From contig JAFSCH010000046.1 of NCBI GenBank assembly GCA_017436865.1, positions 55,666-119,665 of the forward strand: a DNA stretch of 64,000 nt. Direction: 5' to 3'. This DNA comes from Lachnospiraceae bacterium. GTDB taxonomy: Bacteria; Bacillota; Clostridia; Lachnospirales; Lachnospiraceae. Shown here one piece after another: positions 1 to 8,727 of the stretch (position 1 is its first letter; each line of letters begins with the position of its first letter). Below the pieces are notes generated by a model. The model saw only the letters and a program-made list of their open reading frames with translations, made no database searches and had not been told where the DNA came from. A program made the translations under genes and the position numbers.

Positions 1-62
1 AAAAGTGAGAAAATTTATAATATAGGCACCTTTTTTTAGAATATATGAATTGGGGTATACGA

Positions 63-2501
63 ATGCAAAATAAATTATATGATAAGTTATTGCAATTGAA
101 TGTTAGTAAAGTGGGTAAAACGCTCTTTTATGCGCAGATAGTGTTTATGATTGTTTTTACATATGCGATATGGTACTATGCGCCTAGAATTGCATATTTT
201 CAAAATGCAGATAAGGATATTATTTGGTTTGGTGACGGGTGGAGCTATGTGAATCAAGAGGGGGAACCAATAGCGGTAAATGAACACTATCTGAAGCTAC
301 AAAAAACAGAAGAGTCTGTGGCGATTACAAAAACTTTAGATGATAATGTATTGGATGACAAATTACTTTGTTTTAGGGTTAGGGCAAAAGAGGTCTATAT
401 TTATGTAAATGATGTTTTGTGGGATGAAAAAGTATTTCCAGAGAATAGAAGAGCATATGGAAGTTCTGTTTATATGTTTTATCAGATTCCGGTAAAGGAT
501 CTGCATCCAGGAGACAAAATTACTATGGAATTTACACATTCCGATACAGGGAATTTTGTTGTACAGTTTCTGTCTTTGGGGAATCGGTATAGTATTGTAT
601 CGTATGTGATTTCAAAATGTGGAATTGTAGTAGCGATTGTTGGCTTTTCGTTGTTACTTGTTTTATTGACTATATTAATATATTACTCTGCAGTTATGCT
701 TGGCAGAATAGAGGGGTATAAATCCTTATGGTGGTTAATAGGTTTTTTGATGATAGGGCTTGCCTATTTGCTGACGGACTGTGGTATTCTTGAACTGTGG
801 TTGCATAAATCAGTGGTTTTGTATTGGACAAATGCGATGTCATTTATGATTATGCCTATTCCACTATTGATTTATATTAAGAGAACTTTTTTTCCAGATT
901 CCAAGCGATATGATGTGCTGATTGCATTAAATCATGTTTTGATAATTGGCTGTGTGATAGAATTTATCACAAGAGCATTTGATTTAATGGAAGCGTTTGT
1001 TTATGTATATGTCATTATATTGGTGGCTGTGGTTTCCGGATTGGTTGGCTTTGTTGTTGGTAAGAAAAAAACAGAGAAAGCTGTTATGTTAGGTTCTGTA
1101 GTGATTTTTATTGCTACTTTAGTAGGACTGATTGCGTATTTACGTGGTGATTCGATGGGAGTATCAAAGTTGTTTGGTACTGCTTTGTTTTTGTTCAGTT
1201 TATGTATGTTAGCGTCTACAGTTAGCTCAAGAGCAAGGATTAGTAAGGAGAAGGATAAAGCCATGATGGAAATCCTTGCAAGGGAGAAGGAGGCGGCTGA
1301 GTCGGCAAATGAGCAGAAGACCAGATTCTTATCTCATATGTCTCATGAAATCAGAACACCATTAAATGCTGTGCTTGGTATGAATGAGTTGATTATGCGA
1401 GAAACCAAGGATGAGAATGTAAGAAAGTATTCGTATAATATACAAAGCGCGGGAAAAACGCTTTTGGGTTTGATTAATGATGTATTGGATTTTTCTAAAA
1501 TAGATACGGGAAAGATGGAGATTGTGGAGGCTGAGTATTCGGTATCTAGTATGATTCATGATGTGGTGAGTATGATGCGGGATAAGATACAGGATAAAGG
1601 CTTGGAGCTTCGCATTGATGTGAATAGTGAGATACCGGATTGCTTGTTTGGGGATGAGATTCGCGTTAAGCAGGTTTTGATTAATCTTCTTACAAACGCG
1701 GCAAAGTATACAGAACGTGGCTGGGTTCAAATTAAAATTTGGCATAAAGAAATAGTGGATTCTGAAATACAGAGTATGGATGAAGAAAATGAAAGGAAAT
1801 GGATTCAGTTATTTATGGAGGTGCAGGACTCGGGTATTGGTATCAAAGAAGAGGAATTGCCTAGACTTTTTCATGATTTTGAACGCTTGGATCAGCTGAA
1901 AAATAGGAGTATAGAAGGGTCAGGGCTGGGTTTAAATATTACTGCGGGGCTTGTCAGAATTATGAATGGCAATATTTATGTGGACAGTGAATATGGAAAA
2001 GGGTCTAGATTCTGGGTTGATATGCCTCAAAAAGTAATCTGTAGTACACCGATTGGTGATTATAATTCAAGAATCCGACAGGCAGAACCATCGTTGGATG
2101 GTGATTGTTTGGATATTATGTTTTTTTCGGGGAAAAAGGTACTTACGGTTGATGATAATGAGATGAATCTTGAGGTTATTTCTGCTATTTTGGAAATGAT
2201 GGAGTTGGATGTATATCGTGCAAGTAGTGGTGGAGAAGCTTTGGGGATGATAGAAGTGGAAAAATATGACATTATTATTACGGATGATATGATGCCGGGA
2301 ATGTCTGGGACGGAATTGATGCAGATTGTGAAAGGAAGAACGGAGGGCGTTAATGCAAGTACGCCGATGATAGTATTGACTGCAAATGCAATATCGGGCG
2401 TGGTAGATGAGTATATAAGCAAAGGATTTCAGGGATATTTATCTAAACCCATTGATATTGAACAGCTCCAGAAAATCTTAAAGAAGTATCTAGATGAATA
2501 A
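63..2501 (+). CDS. Membrane-bound hybrid sensor histidine kinase with receiver domain
   Basis: A sensor kinase that autophosphorylates on histidine and carries its own receiver. Counting from an upstream ATG at 45: one membrane segment near residues 31-47, an extracellular stretch to about 190 rich in beta-type sequence, then about seven membrane segments to 393, like 7TM-DISM receptors. The H-box SHEIRTPLNAVLG has phospho-His near 434. An N-box (INLLTNAAKYTERG), DSGIGI and GSGLGL G-boxes follow. The receiver ends the protein with TDDMMPGMSG, acceptor Asp about 747, and the conserved LSKP lysine. I prefer ATG 63 because GGGG lies seven bases upstream, although ATG 45 is in frame. No response regulator with a DNA-binding domain lies beside it, and the ligand is unknown. 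An intrinsic terminator follows. Confidence 0.88.
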   Translation: MQNKLYDKLLQLNVSKVGKTLFYAQIVFMIVFTYAIWYYAPRIAYFQNADKDIIWFGDGWSYVNQEGEPIAVNEHYLKLQKTEESVAITKTLDDNVLDDKLLCFRVRAKEVYIYVNDVLWDEKVFPENRRAYGSSVYMFYQIPVKDLHPGDKITMEFTHSDTGNFVVQFLSLGNRYSIVSYVISKCGIVVAIVGFSLLLVLLTILIYYSAVMLGRIEGYKSLWWLIGFLMIGLAYLLTDCGILELWLHKSVVLYWTNAMSFMIMPIPLLIYIKRTFFPDSKRYDVLIALNHVLIIGCVIEFITRAFDLMEAFVYVYVIILVAVVSGLVGFVVGKKKTEKAVMLGSVVIFIATLVGLIAYLRGDSMGVSKLFGTALFLFSLCMLASTVSSRARISKEKDKAMMEILAREKEAAESANEQKTRFLSHMSHEIRTPLNAVLGMNELIMRETKDENVRKYSYNIQSAGKTLLGLINDVLDFSKIDTGKMEIVEAEYSVSSMIHDVVSMMRDKIQDKGLELRIDVNSEIPDCLFGDEIRVKQVLINLLTNAAKYTERGWVQIKIWHKEIVDSEIQSMDEENERKWIQLFMEVQDSGIGIKEEELPRLFHDFERLDQLKNRSIEGSGLGLNITAGLVRIMNGNIYVDSEYGKGSRFWVDMPQKVICSTPIGDYNSRIRQAEPSLDGDCLDIMFFSGKKVLTVDDNEMNLEVISAILEMMELDVYRASSGGEALGMIEVEKYDIIITDDMMPGMSGTELMQIVKGRTEGVNASTPMIVLTANAISGVVDEYISKGFQGYLSKPIDIEQLQKILKKYLDE

Positions 2502-2513
2502 GATATAAATGTT

Positions 2514-2545
2514 AAGGGTGTCAAGAAAAAATACTTGACACTCTT
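2514..2545 (+). terminator. Hairpin after the histidine kinase gene
   Basis: A 12-bp stem (2514-2525 with 2534-2545, one G-U pair) around an A-rich 8-base loop. There is only a short T-rich tail. The right arm contains the TTGACA -35 box of the next promoter, so terminator and promoter overlap. Confidence 0.6.
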
Positions 2546-2563
2546 ATTACGTTATAGTATTCT
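2535..2563 (+). promoter_or_regulatory. Sigma-A promoter of the ylxM-ffh operon
   Basis: TTGACA (2535-2540), a 17-base spacer and TATTCT (2558-2563). It lies 56 bases upstream of the ylxM start and is the only good promoter seen before ylxM-ffh. Confidence 0.7.
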
Positions 2564-2618
2564 AGTATAGTCGCGTGGCGTGAGAATTATGTCGCGAGAT
2601 ACATAACCGGAGGTAGTC

Positions 2619-2963
2619 ATGAAAACAGAAAGTATTGCAAAAGAATCCATAGAGAAACTTGAATGGAAAGGAATGCTCTTTGACTTCTATGGTGAGCTGT
2701 TAACAGAACATCAGAAGAGGATTTATGAAAATGCAATATTGGATGATTTATCCTTGAGTGAAATTGCGGCAGAGCAGGGGATTAGCAGACAAGGAGTACA
2801 TGATATTCTGAAACGTTGTGACAAAATACTGGCAGAGTATGAGAATAAGCTTCATCTTGTAGATAAATTTGCAAAGATTAAGCAAATGGTACAGGAAATC
2901 AACACTTTGACAGATGATGAGCAGATTAAAAAATTGTCCGATGAGATTATAGAGGAGCTTTAA
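2619..2963 (+). CDS. ylxM: YlxM/p13-like helix-turn-helix protein, SRP-associated
   Basis: 114 residues, matching the usual length of the YlxM family. The centre reads as a sigma-70 region 4-like helix-turn-helix (LSLSEIAAEQGISRQGVHDI) followed by an acidic, coiled-coil-like tail. YlxM genes sit directly before ffh in Firmicutes, and some homologues bind SRP components. Here the gene ends 2 bases before ffh, so the two are co-transcribed and probably translationally coupled. The ribosome binding site is CCGGAGG 7 bases before the ATG. The assignment rests on sequence character and gene order; the exact role is not settled even in studied species. Confidence 0.85.
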   Translation: MKTESIAKESIEKLEWKGMLFDFYGELLTEHQKRIYENAILDDLSLSEIAAEQGISRQGVHDILKRCDKILAEYENKLHLVDKFAKIKQMVQEINTLTDDEQIKKLSDEIIEEL

Positions 2964-2965
2964 GA

Positions 2966-4321
2966 ATGGCATTTGAGAGCTTAACAGACAAATTGCAAAA
3001 TGTTTTTAAAAATTTAAGAAGCAAAGGACGTCTTACGGAAGCAGATGTTAAGGCGGCATTGAAGGAAGTTAAGATGGCTTTATTGGAAGCAGATGTTAAC
3101 TTCAAGGTTGTTAAGCAATTCGTAAAGTCTGTAGAGGAACGAGCAATTGGTTCTGATGTGATGAACGGATTGAATCCGGGGCAGATGGTTATTAAGATTG
3201 TTAATGAAGAAATGGTCAATCTTATGGGCTCTGAGACAACAGAACTTGTGCTACAGCCTGGTAAAGCAACCACGGTTATTATGATGTGTGGTCTTCAAGG
3301 TGCAGGTAAGACGACAGCAGCAGCTAAGATTGCAGGAAAACTCAAACTTAAGGGTAAGAAACCGTTGCTTGTAGCCTGTGATATTTATAGACCAGCGGCA
3401 ATTGATCAGTTATCGGTAAATGCGGAAAAACAGCAGGTAGACTTTTTCTCAATGGGAACAAATCATAAGCCTGTTGATATTGTAAAAGCAGGTCTTGAAC
3501 ATGCGGCAAAGAATAACAATAATGTTGTAATTATCGATACTGCAGGTCGACTTCATATAGATGAAGATATGATGGCAGAGTTGCAGGAGATTAAAGAGAA
3601 TGTAGAGGTGCATCAGTCCTTATTGGTAGTAGATGCCATGACAGGTCAGGATGCCGTCAATGTAGCGAAAGAATTTGACGAAAAGATAGGTGTAAACGGT
3701 GTTATCCTTTCTAAGATGGATGGCGATACACGAGGTGGTGCTGCGCTTTCAGTTAAGGCAGTTACCGGAAAGCCGATTCTTTATGTTAGTACAGGTGAGA
3801 AACTGACAGATATAGAACAGTTTTATCCTGATAGAATGGCAAACAGAATCCTTGGAATGGGCGATGTGCTTACTTTGATTGACAAGGTGGCAGAAGCAAA
3901 TTTGGATATGGATGCTGAAAAAGAGAAAGAAATGACAGCCCGTTTAAAGAAGGGTAAGTTTGACTTCGAGGATTATTTGGAGAGTATGAACCAGATGAAG
4001 AAGTTAGGCGGTCTTTCCAGTATCTTGGGAATGATGCCTGGAATGGGAATCAAGGCAAGTGATTTGGAATCAGCAATTGATGAGAAACAGATGGCAAGAA
4101 TGGAAGCAATTGTATTATCTATGACTCCTGCTGAGAGAAAAGATCCAAAGCTTTTGAATCCAAGCAGAAAGCATAGAATTGCGAAGGGCGCAGGCGTGGA
4201 TATTGCAGTTGTGAACCGTTTTATTAAGCAATTTGAGCAGTCACAGAAGATGATGAAGCAGCTCCCGGGAATGATGGGTGGCTTCGGCGGTAAAAAAGGA
4301 AGATTTAAATTTCCATTTTAA
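2966..4321 (+). CDS. ffh: Signal recognition particle GTPase Ffh (SRP54)
   Basis: The protein subunit of SRP, which binds signal peptides emerging from ribosomes and delivers them to FtsY at the membrane. The N domain is followed by the G domain with the P-loop GLQGAGKTT near residue 108, the insertion motif DIYRPAAIDQL, DTAGRL and SKMDGDTRGG. The C-terminal M domain is methionine-rich (MMKQLPGMMGG) and ends in a basic tail. At 451 residues it has the normal family length. It is the second gene of the operon that continues through rpsP to rplS, a standard Firmicutes arrangement linking secretion and translation. Confidence 0.97.
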   Translation: MAFESLTDKLQNVFKNLRSKGRLTEADVKAALKEVKMALLEADVNFKVVKQFVKSVEERAIGSDVMNGLNPGQMVIKIVNEEMVNLMGSETTELVLQPGKATTVIMMCGLQGAGKTTAAAKIAGKLKLKGKKPLLVACDIYRPAAIDQLSVNAEKQQVDFFSMGTNHKPVDIVKAGLEHAAKNNNNVVIIDTAGRLHIDEDMMAELQEIKENVEVHQSLLVVDAMTGQDAVNVAKEFDEKIGVNGVILSKMDGDTRGGAALSVKAVTGKPILYVSTGEKLTDIEQFYPDRMANRILGMGDVLTLIDKVAEANLDMDAEKEKEMTARLKKGKFDFEDYLESMNQMKKLGGLSSILGMMPGMGIKASDLESAIDEKQMARMEAIVLSMTPAERKDPKLLNPSRKHRIAKGAGVDIAVVNRFIKQFEQSQKMMKQLPGMMGGFGGKKGRFKFPF

Positions 4322-4330
4322 TAGTGTCAA

Positions 4331-4352
4331 CAAGCGCATATAAATGCGTTTG
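4331..4352 (+). other. Small hairpin in the ffh-rpsP spacer
   Basis: A 9-bp stem (4331-4339 with 4344-4352) with a 4-base loop lies 50 bases upstream of rpsP. It has no U-tract. It may be a processing or mRNA-stability element that sets the high expression of rpsP relative to ffh; that role is inferred. Confidence 0.4.
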
Positions 4353-4404
4353 CATATAAATAGTTATAATAATTTTTAAAAGAAAGAAAATGAGGTAAAG
4401 AACA

Positions 4405-4650
4405 ATGGCAGTAAAAATCAGATTAAGAAGAATGGGTCAGAAGAAAGCTCCTATCTATAGAATCATCGTAGCTGATTCAAGATCTCCTAGAGATGGAAAG
4501 TGTATCGATGAAATCGGAACTTATAACCCAAACACAAACCCAAGTGAATTCAAGGTAGACGAAGAAGCAGCTAAGAAGTGGTTAGCAAATGGTGCTCAGC
4601 CAACAGAAGTAGTTTCCAAGATCTTCAAGTTAGCAGGTATTGAGAAATAA
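4405..4650 (+). CDS. rpsP: 30S ribosomal protein S16
   Basis: 81 residues with the typical S16 start ([20 protein letters not shown]) and the family's standard length. It assists 30S assembly by binding 16S rRNA. Codon use is visibly of the ribosomal-protein type (AAG, GAA, AAC preferred) compared with neighbours. The start is preceded by GAGGT at correct spacing. Its position between ffh and the KH-protein gene is the conserved order. Confidence 0.98.
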   Translation: MAVKIRLRRMGQKKAPIYRIIVADSRSPRDGKCIDEIGTYNPNTNPSEFKVDEEAAKKWLANGAQPTEVVSKIFKLAGIEK

Positions 4651-4679
4651 GATTGGGGAACTCTCTTGGAGGTGTAAAT

Positions 4680-4907
4680 ATGAAGGAGTTAGTTGAAGTA
4701 ATTGCAAAAGCTCTAGTAGACAATCCGGACGAGGTTGTAGTAACAGAGAAGGGAAGCGGTAAGAATATCACTGTTGAACTTCATGTTGCACCAGCAGATA
4801 TGGGTAAGGTTATCGGTAAACAGGGAAGAATTGCTAAGGCTATTCGCTCTGTTGTTAAGGCAGCATCATCCAAAGAAAATGTTAAGGTAGATGTTGAAAT
4901 CGTTTAG
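4680..4907 (+). CDS. khpA: KH-domain RNA-binding protein KhpA (YlqC)
   Basis: 75 residues with a single KH domain. The RNA-binding loop is visible as GKVIGKQGRIAKAIRSV, fitting the GxxG signature. KhpA-type proteins form heterodimers with KhpB/Jag and influence cell elongation and RNA metabolism in Firmicutes. I place the start at ATG 4680, not the longer in-frame ATG at 4653, because GGAGG (4668-4672) lies 7 bases before it. An intrinsic terminator follows, so the downstream rimM-trmD genes may depend on partial readthrough or an unseen promoter. Confidence 0.93.
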   Translation: MKELVEVIAKALVDNPDEVVVTEKGSGKNITVELHVAPADMGKVIGKQGRIAKAIRSVVKAASSKENVKVDVEIV

Positions 4908-4914
4908 AGATTAT

Positions 4915-4940
4915 GGGGAGGTCTTTTAGACTCCCCTTTT
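4915..4940 (+). terminator. Intrinsic terminator after khpA
   Basis: GGGGAG (4915-4920) pairs with CTCCCC (4931-4936), followed by TTTT. It is a short but GC-rich stem with a U-tail. Confidence 0.75.
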
Positions 4941-4943
4941 CAT

Positions 4944-5033
4944 TTAGTAGGAAATGGCTGTAGTGTAGTGTACGTTAAACAAGAATTTCGAAAGAAATTC
5001 TTGCTAAAGTGCGTGCGCTGGCACGCACTATTT
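4944..5033 (+). repeat. Dispersed bipartite palindromic element, copy A
   Basis: First of eight related intergenic elements. Order: AGGAAAT-GCTGTAG-GTAGTG left part, a first palindrome CAAGAATTTCG..AAATTCTTG (4980-5003), and a second palindrome GTGCGTGCGCTGGCACGCAC (about 5009-5028). It forms a direct tandem with copy B in the khpA-rimM gap. A 79-codon open frame runs through both copies, but it only reflects the repeat. Confidence 0.9.
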
Positions 5034-5037
5034 CGAA

Positions 5038-5127
5038 TATTAGGAAATTGCTGTAGCGTAGTGGTAGTTAGACAAGAATTTCGCAAGAAATTCTTGCCAA
5101 AGTGCGTGCGCTGGCACGCACTATTTC
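5038..5127 (+). repeat. Dispersed bipartite palindromic element, copy B
   Basis: Near-identical to copy A and in the same orientation, separated by only a few bases. It carries both palindromes: CAAGAATTTCGCAAGAAATT followed by CTTG (5072-5095), and the GTGCGTGC/GCACGCAC arm pair (5102-5121). The element ends about 10 bases before the rimM ribosome binding site. Confidence 0.9.
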
Positions 5128-5146
5128 ATTTAAAATCGGAGGTTAA

Positions 5147-5656
5147 ATGGACGAATTATTACAGGTCGGAATTATCACACAGACACATGGGATCCGTGGT
5201 GAAGTGAAGGTTTTCCCAACAACAGATGATGTAAAACGTTTTAAAAGATTAAAGGAAACAATTCTGGATACAGGTAAGGAAAAGATGACTCTTGAAATAG
5301 AGGGAGTAAAGTTCTTTAAACAGTTTGTTATTTTAAAATTCAAGGGTTTTGATAATATAAATGATGTAGAGAGATATAAAAATAAAAGTCTCTATGTTAC
5401 GAGAGAAAATGCAGTCAGACTTCGCAGAAATGAGTATTTTATTGCGGATTTGATTGATTTGTCGGTGTTTGATGAGGAAGAGAAGCAGATAGGAATACTT
5501 GCAGATGTTATGCAGACAGGTGCGAATGATGTATATGTCATCAATATGACAGATGGAAGAGAATTATTACTTCCTGCAATCAAGGAGTGTATTCTTTCGG
5601 TAGATATGGACGAGAGAAAAATGGTTATTCATATTTTGGATGGCTTATTAGATTAA
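5147..5656 (+). CDS. rimM: Ribosome maturation factor RimM
   Basis: 169 residues, the family's usual length. RimM binds S19 and helps mature the head of the 30S subunit. The N-terminal RimM beta-barrel starts with [17 protein letters not shown], and the C-terminal PRC-barrel contains [14 protein letters not shown] and a LLPAIKECI segment. The start has CGGAGG 6 bases upstream. It lies directly before trmD, as in most bacteria, with a 19-base gap. Two copies of the dispersed palindromic element occupy its upstream region, so they are probably transcribed in its leader. Confidence 0.96.
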   Translation: MDELLQVGIITQTHGIRGEVKVFPTTDDVKRFKRLKETILDTGKEKMTLEIEGVKFFKQFVILKFKGFDNINDVERYKNKSLYVTRENAVRLRRNEYFIADLIDLSVFDEEEKQIGILADVMQTGANDVYVINMTDGRELLLPAIKECILSVDMDERKMVIHILDGLLD

Positions 5657-5675
5657 TGGAAGGATACTGTTAGTT

Positions 5676-6461
5676 ATGATGCATTTTCATGTATTAACTT
5701 TGTTCCCTGATATGATTATGCAGGGATTGTCTGAGAGTATTATTGGTAGGGCAACACAGAATGGATATATTGATATCGAGGCAGTAAATATTCGTGATTA
5801 TACTCTCAATAAGCATAAGAGAGTAGATGATTATACCTATGGGGGCGGCGCAGGAATGCTTATGCAGGCGCAACCTGTATATGACACTTATCTTGCTGTG
5901 GAAGAGCGCATATTGGAAAGAAGAAAAGCTTCGGCAGAAGTATCTGCAAACACAGAGCAGAAGCAGACTAGAGTTATCTATGTAACGCCACAGGGAGAAG
6001 TTTTTTCACAGAAAAAGGCTATGGAACTTTCCGAAGAAGAAGACTTGATTTTTTTATGTGGTCATTATGAAGGTATTGATGAACGTGTGTTGGAGGAAAT
6101 TGTAACGGATTACATTTCAATTGGAGATTATGTTCTAACGGGTGGAGAGCTTCCGGCAATGGTTATGATTGATACGATATCCAGACTTGTTCCGGGAGTT
6201 TTGAACAATGATGATTCTGCACTGACAGAATCTCATTCGGATGGACTTTTAGAATATCCACAGTATTCAAGACCAGAGGTATGGCATGATAAAAAGGTGC
6301 CAGAGGTGCTTTTGAGTGGTCATCATGCAAATATAGAAAAGTGGCGTTTAGAACAATCACTTCTTAGAACCAAAGAGCGTAGACCGGAGATGTATGAGGC
6401 ATATGTGTTGTCGCATCCTCCGAAACCAGAGAAAAAACGCAGAAAAAGAAGAGAAGTATAA
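5676..6461 (+). CDS. trmD: tRNA (guanine-N1)-methyltransferase TrmD
   Basis: Methylates G37 of tRNAs reading CNN codons using AdoMet, which prevents frameshifting. The SPOUT knot is clear: [15 protein letters not shown] near residue 58, [12 protein letters not shown], and [20 protein letters not shown]. It has 261 residues, slightly longer than the usual 240-250 because of a basic C-terminal tail ([12 protein letters not shown]), which may add RNA contacts. GGAAGG lies 11 bases upstream. It is co-directional with rimM and rplS in the conserved order. Confidence 0.97.
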   Translation: MMHFHVLTLFPDMIMQGLSESIIGRATQNGYIDIEAVNIRDYTLNKHKRVDDYTYGGGAGMLMQAQPVYDTYLAVEERILERRKASAEVSANTEQKQTRVIYVTPQGEVFSQKKAMELSEEEDLIFLCGHYEGIDERVLEEIVTDYISIGDYVLTGGELPAMVMIDTISRLVPGVLNNDDSALTESHSDGLLEYPQYSRPEVWHDKKVPEVLLSGHHANIEKWRLEQSLLRTKERRPEMYEAYVLSHPPKPEKKRRKRREV

Positions 6462-6494
6462 GGTCTATAAAAGCCTATAAAAGACAAAAAATGA

Positions 6495-6523
6495 TTGCTT
6501 TTTTGTGAGAAATATGATAAATT
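6495..6523 (+). promoter_or_regulatory. Possible promoter and leader of rplS
   Basis: TTGCTT, a 17-base spacer and TAAATT precede an approximately 75-base leader running to the rplS start. An L19 autoregulatory leader is known in other low-GC Gram-positives at this place. I cannot confirm that structure here, so only the position supports the idea. Confidence 0.35.
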
Positions 6524-6606
6524 ATTAATGTTGCGAAAAAAGAGATGGTCCTCTGGTACGAATAGAATGTATTAAGAACGTCGAGTGAATTAAGGAGGCA
6601 AACAAA

Positions 6607-6954
6607 ATGAACGAAATTATCAAAGAGATTGAACAGGCACAGTTAAAGGAATCTGTAGACAAGTTTAGCGTAGGTGATACAGTTAAGGTTTACGGAAAGA
6701 TTAAGGAAGGAAACCGTGAAAGAATTCAGGTTTTCGAAGGAACTGTATTAAAGATCCAGGGCGGCAGCAATAGAGAAACTTTCACAGTAAGAAAGATCTC
6801 TAACGGTGTTGGTGTTGAGAAGACATGGCCTATGCACTCTCCTAACGTAGAGAAGATTGAAGTTGTAAGACTTGGTAAGGTAAGAAGAGCTAAGCTTAAC
6901 TACTTAAGAGAACGTGTTGGTAAGAAAGCTAAGGTTAAGGAATTAGTAAAATAA
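6607..6954 (+). CDS. rplS: 50S ribosomal protein L19
   Basis: 115 residues, the normal length. L19 sits at the 30S-50S interface. Recognisable segments are [41 protein letters not shown] and the basic C-terminal [14 protein letters not shown]. Codon use is of the highly expressed type. AAGGAGG is placed 8 bases before the ATG. It is the last gene of the operon; a strong terminator follows. Confidence 0.98.
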   Translation: MNEIIKEIEQAQLKESVDKFSVGDTVKVYGKIKEGNRERIQVFEGTVLKIQGGSNRETFTVRKISNGVGVEKTWPMHSPNVEKIEVVRLGKVRRAKLNYLRERVGKKAKVKELVK

Positions 6955-6983
6955 TTTATTTTAGCTATAGTTCATGTTAACAG

Positions 6984-7010
6984 ACGGAGTCCATTAAGGA
7001 CTCCGTTTTT
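6984..7010 (+). terminator. Intrinsic terminator of rplS
   Basis: A perfect 9-bp stem ACGGAGTCC/GGACTCCGT with a 5-base loop, followed by a T-run. It marks the end of the ylxM-rplS operon. Confidence 0.92.
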
Positions 7011-7016
7011 GTTAAA

Positions 7017-7105
7017 TATTAGGAAATTGCTGTTACGTAGTGGTGGTTAAACAAGAATTTCGACAGAAATTCTTGCCAAAGTGCATGCGCTGGCATGCAC
7101 TATTT
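7017..7105 (+). repeat. Dispersed bipartite palindromic element, copy C
   Basis: Follows the rplS terminator. The left part (TATTAGGAAATTGCTGTTAC) and first palindrome match the other copies. In the second palindrome both arms are changed together: GTGCATGCGCTGGCATGCAC instead of GTGCGTGCGCTGGCACGCAC, so pairing is retained. Confidence 0.9.
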
Positions 7106-7147
7106 TTACTGGAATGTAGAGGTCATAACTCTGTTTAGGGGTGATGC

Positions 7148-7176
7148 TTGCGTTGAACACACATTTGGAGTATAAT
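7148..7176 (+). promoter_or_regulatory. Sigma-A promoter of lepB
   Basis: TTGCGT (7148-7153), a 17-base spacer and TATAAT (7171-7176), 40 bases before the signal peptidase start. Confidence 0.65.
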
Positions 7177-7216
7177 TATTGCTGATGCAAGATAACGGAA
7201 AAATATTGTAGGACAC

Positions 7217-7798
7217 ATGGGAAGAAGAAAAGGATTAACATTTTATCAGAAAAAGAAAAAATTAAATATGGTATTGATTAAAGAAATAGCCAGCTGGATT
7301 TTTTGGATGTTTGTTTCTGCTTTTTTGGCTATTGTACTTGTCTATTGTATGGGAATGAAAACTAGTGTGATTGGCTCCTCTATGGAACCGTGTTTATATA
7401 ATGGGCAGGAGATTTTTTTGAATCGATTAATATATCGATTATCATCGCCCAAAATTGGGGATGTAGTGGTTTTTCGGCCAAATGGAAATGAGAAGGCACA
7501 TTATTATGTGAAACGTGTATTAGCGGTGCCAGGAGATACCGTGCAGATAAAAGGCGGTATTCTTTATGTGAATGGTGAGACACAGGAAGATTATTTTAAT
7601 GATAAGATAGCAGAGCCTGGATTGGTAGAAAATTTGATAGAGCTTGAGGATGATGAGTATTTTGTGATTGGAGATAACTGCAACAATAGTGAAGATAGTC
7701 GTTCTGCTAATATTGGTAATATAAAGAAAGAACATATAATCGGTAAAGCGTGGTTCCGTATGGCAAAGCAGGATAGCGAGCTAGGGTTAATAGAATAG
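7217..7798 (+). CDS. lepB: Signal peptidase I (first copy)
   Basis: Membrane serine protease that removes signal peptides from exported proteins. A basic N-terminus (GRRKGLTFYQKKKK) precedes one membrane helix at about residues 25-47. The catalytic Ser box is GSSMEP near 54-59, the Lys box YYVKRVLAVPGDTVQI, and the C-terminal box GDNCNNSEDSR. At 193 residues it has the usual Gram-positive SipS-type size. The usual GDNR reads GDNC here, but the SxDSR element is kept. A second signal peptidase gene lies 1 kb downstream, on the other side of rbgA. The only weak point is the short distance between AGGA and the start. Confidence 0.94.
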   Translation: MGRRKGLTFYQKKKKLNMVLIKEIASWIFWMFVSAFLAIVLVYCMGMKTSVIGSSMEPCLYNGQEIFLNRLIYRLSSPKIGDVVVFRPNGNEKAHYYVKRVLAVPGDTVQIKGGILYVNGETQEDYFNDKIAEPGLVENLIELEDDEYFVIGDNCNNSEDSRSANIGNIKKEHIIGKAWFRMAKQDSELGLIE

Positions 7799-7873
7799 AA
7801 AGTATAAAAAGTTTGGGCAATTGATAATTGTGGATAATAGCCTATATTGAAGTTATGAAAAGGAGCGTAAAAC

Positions 7874-8725
7874 ATGGCGGTATATCAGTGGTATCCGGGT
7901 CATATGACGAAGGCAAAACGAATGATGCAGGAGGATATCAAGTTAATAGACTTGGTAATAGAAGTAGTGGATGCGCGTATTCCATTAGGAAGCAGAAATC
8001 CTGATATTGATGAATTAGGCAAGAATAAGGCAAGGATAATTCTTTTGAATAAATCAGATTTATCAGATTCTAGACAGAATAAATTGTGGATGGAATATTT
8101 TAAAAAACAGGGAATTCATGCACTGGAGATTAATTCTAAGAGTGGTGCCGGAATCAAAGCGATTCAAGGTGTTGTACAGGAGGCATGTAAGGAAAAGATT
8201 GAACGTGATAGAAAACGTGGTATCATTAACAGACCAGTAAGAGCTATGGTGGTAGGAATTCCCAATGTTGGAAAATCTACATTTATTAACTCTTTTGCGG
8301 GAAAGGCATGCACTAAAACTGGAAACAAACCGGGTGTTACTAAGGGAAAACAGTGGATTCGCTTGAATAAAGGATTGGAGTTATTAGATACTCCTGGTAT
8401 TTTATGGCCAAAATTCGAAGATCAGACGGTTGGACTTCATTTGGCAATGATTGGTTCTATGAATGATGAGATTGTACATTTAGATGAACTAGCGTATGAA
8501 TTGATTAAATTCGTTACAAAAGAATATTCAGGTGCTTTAAAAGCTCGCTATGAAATTGAAGAGCAGGGAGATGCCTATGAGGTGTTAAAGGCAATCTGTA
8601 TTAGTAGAAGATGCTATCTTAAGGGAGAAGAATTGGATTTAATGAAAGCATCCTCTTTGTTTGTTGAAGATTTTAGAAGCGGAAGACTTGGTAAGATTAC
8701 GTTAGAGTTGATGCAGGAAGAATAA
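7874..8725 (+). CDS. rbgA: Ribosome biogenesis GTPase RbgA (YlqF)
   Basis: Circularly permuted GTPase needed for late 50S assembly. G-motifs come in permuted order: G4 LLNKSDL near residue 58, then G1 GIPNVGKSTF near 128, then G3 DTPGILWP near 173. The N-terminal WYPGHMTKAKRMM signature of the family is present. The length of 283 residues is normal. AAGGAG is 9 bases upstream. The association with rplS, lepB and rnhB is common in Firmicutes. A copy of the dispersed repeat follows the stop. Confidence 0.96.
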   Translation: MAVYQWYPGHMTKAKRMMQEDIKLIDLVIEVVDARIPLGSRNPDIDELGKNKARIILLNKSDLSDSRQNKLWMEYFKKQGIHALEINSKSGAGIKAIQGVVQEACKEKIERDRKRGIINRPVRAMVVGIPNVGKSTFINSFAGKACTKTGNKPGVTKGKQWIRLNKGLELLDTPGILWPKFEDQTVGLHLAMIGSMNDEIVHLDELAYELIKFVTKEYSGALKARYEIEEQGDAYEVLKAICISRRCYLKGEELDLMKASSLFVEDFRSGRLGKITLELMQEE

Positions 8726-8727
8726 AA

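Noticed and set aside
4968-5207. 79-codon open frame across repeat copies A and B, and a similar frame at 44704-44901
   Set aside because: The frame arises from the palindromic repeats themselves (same peptide RQEF..KFLPKCVRWHALF each time), lacks a ribosome binding site and is not kept in degenerate copies.
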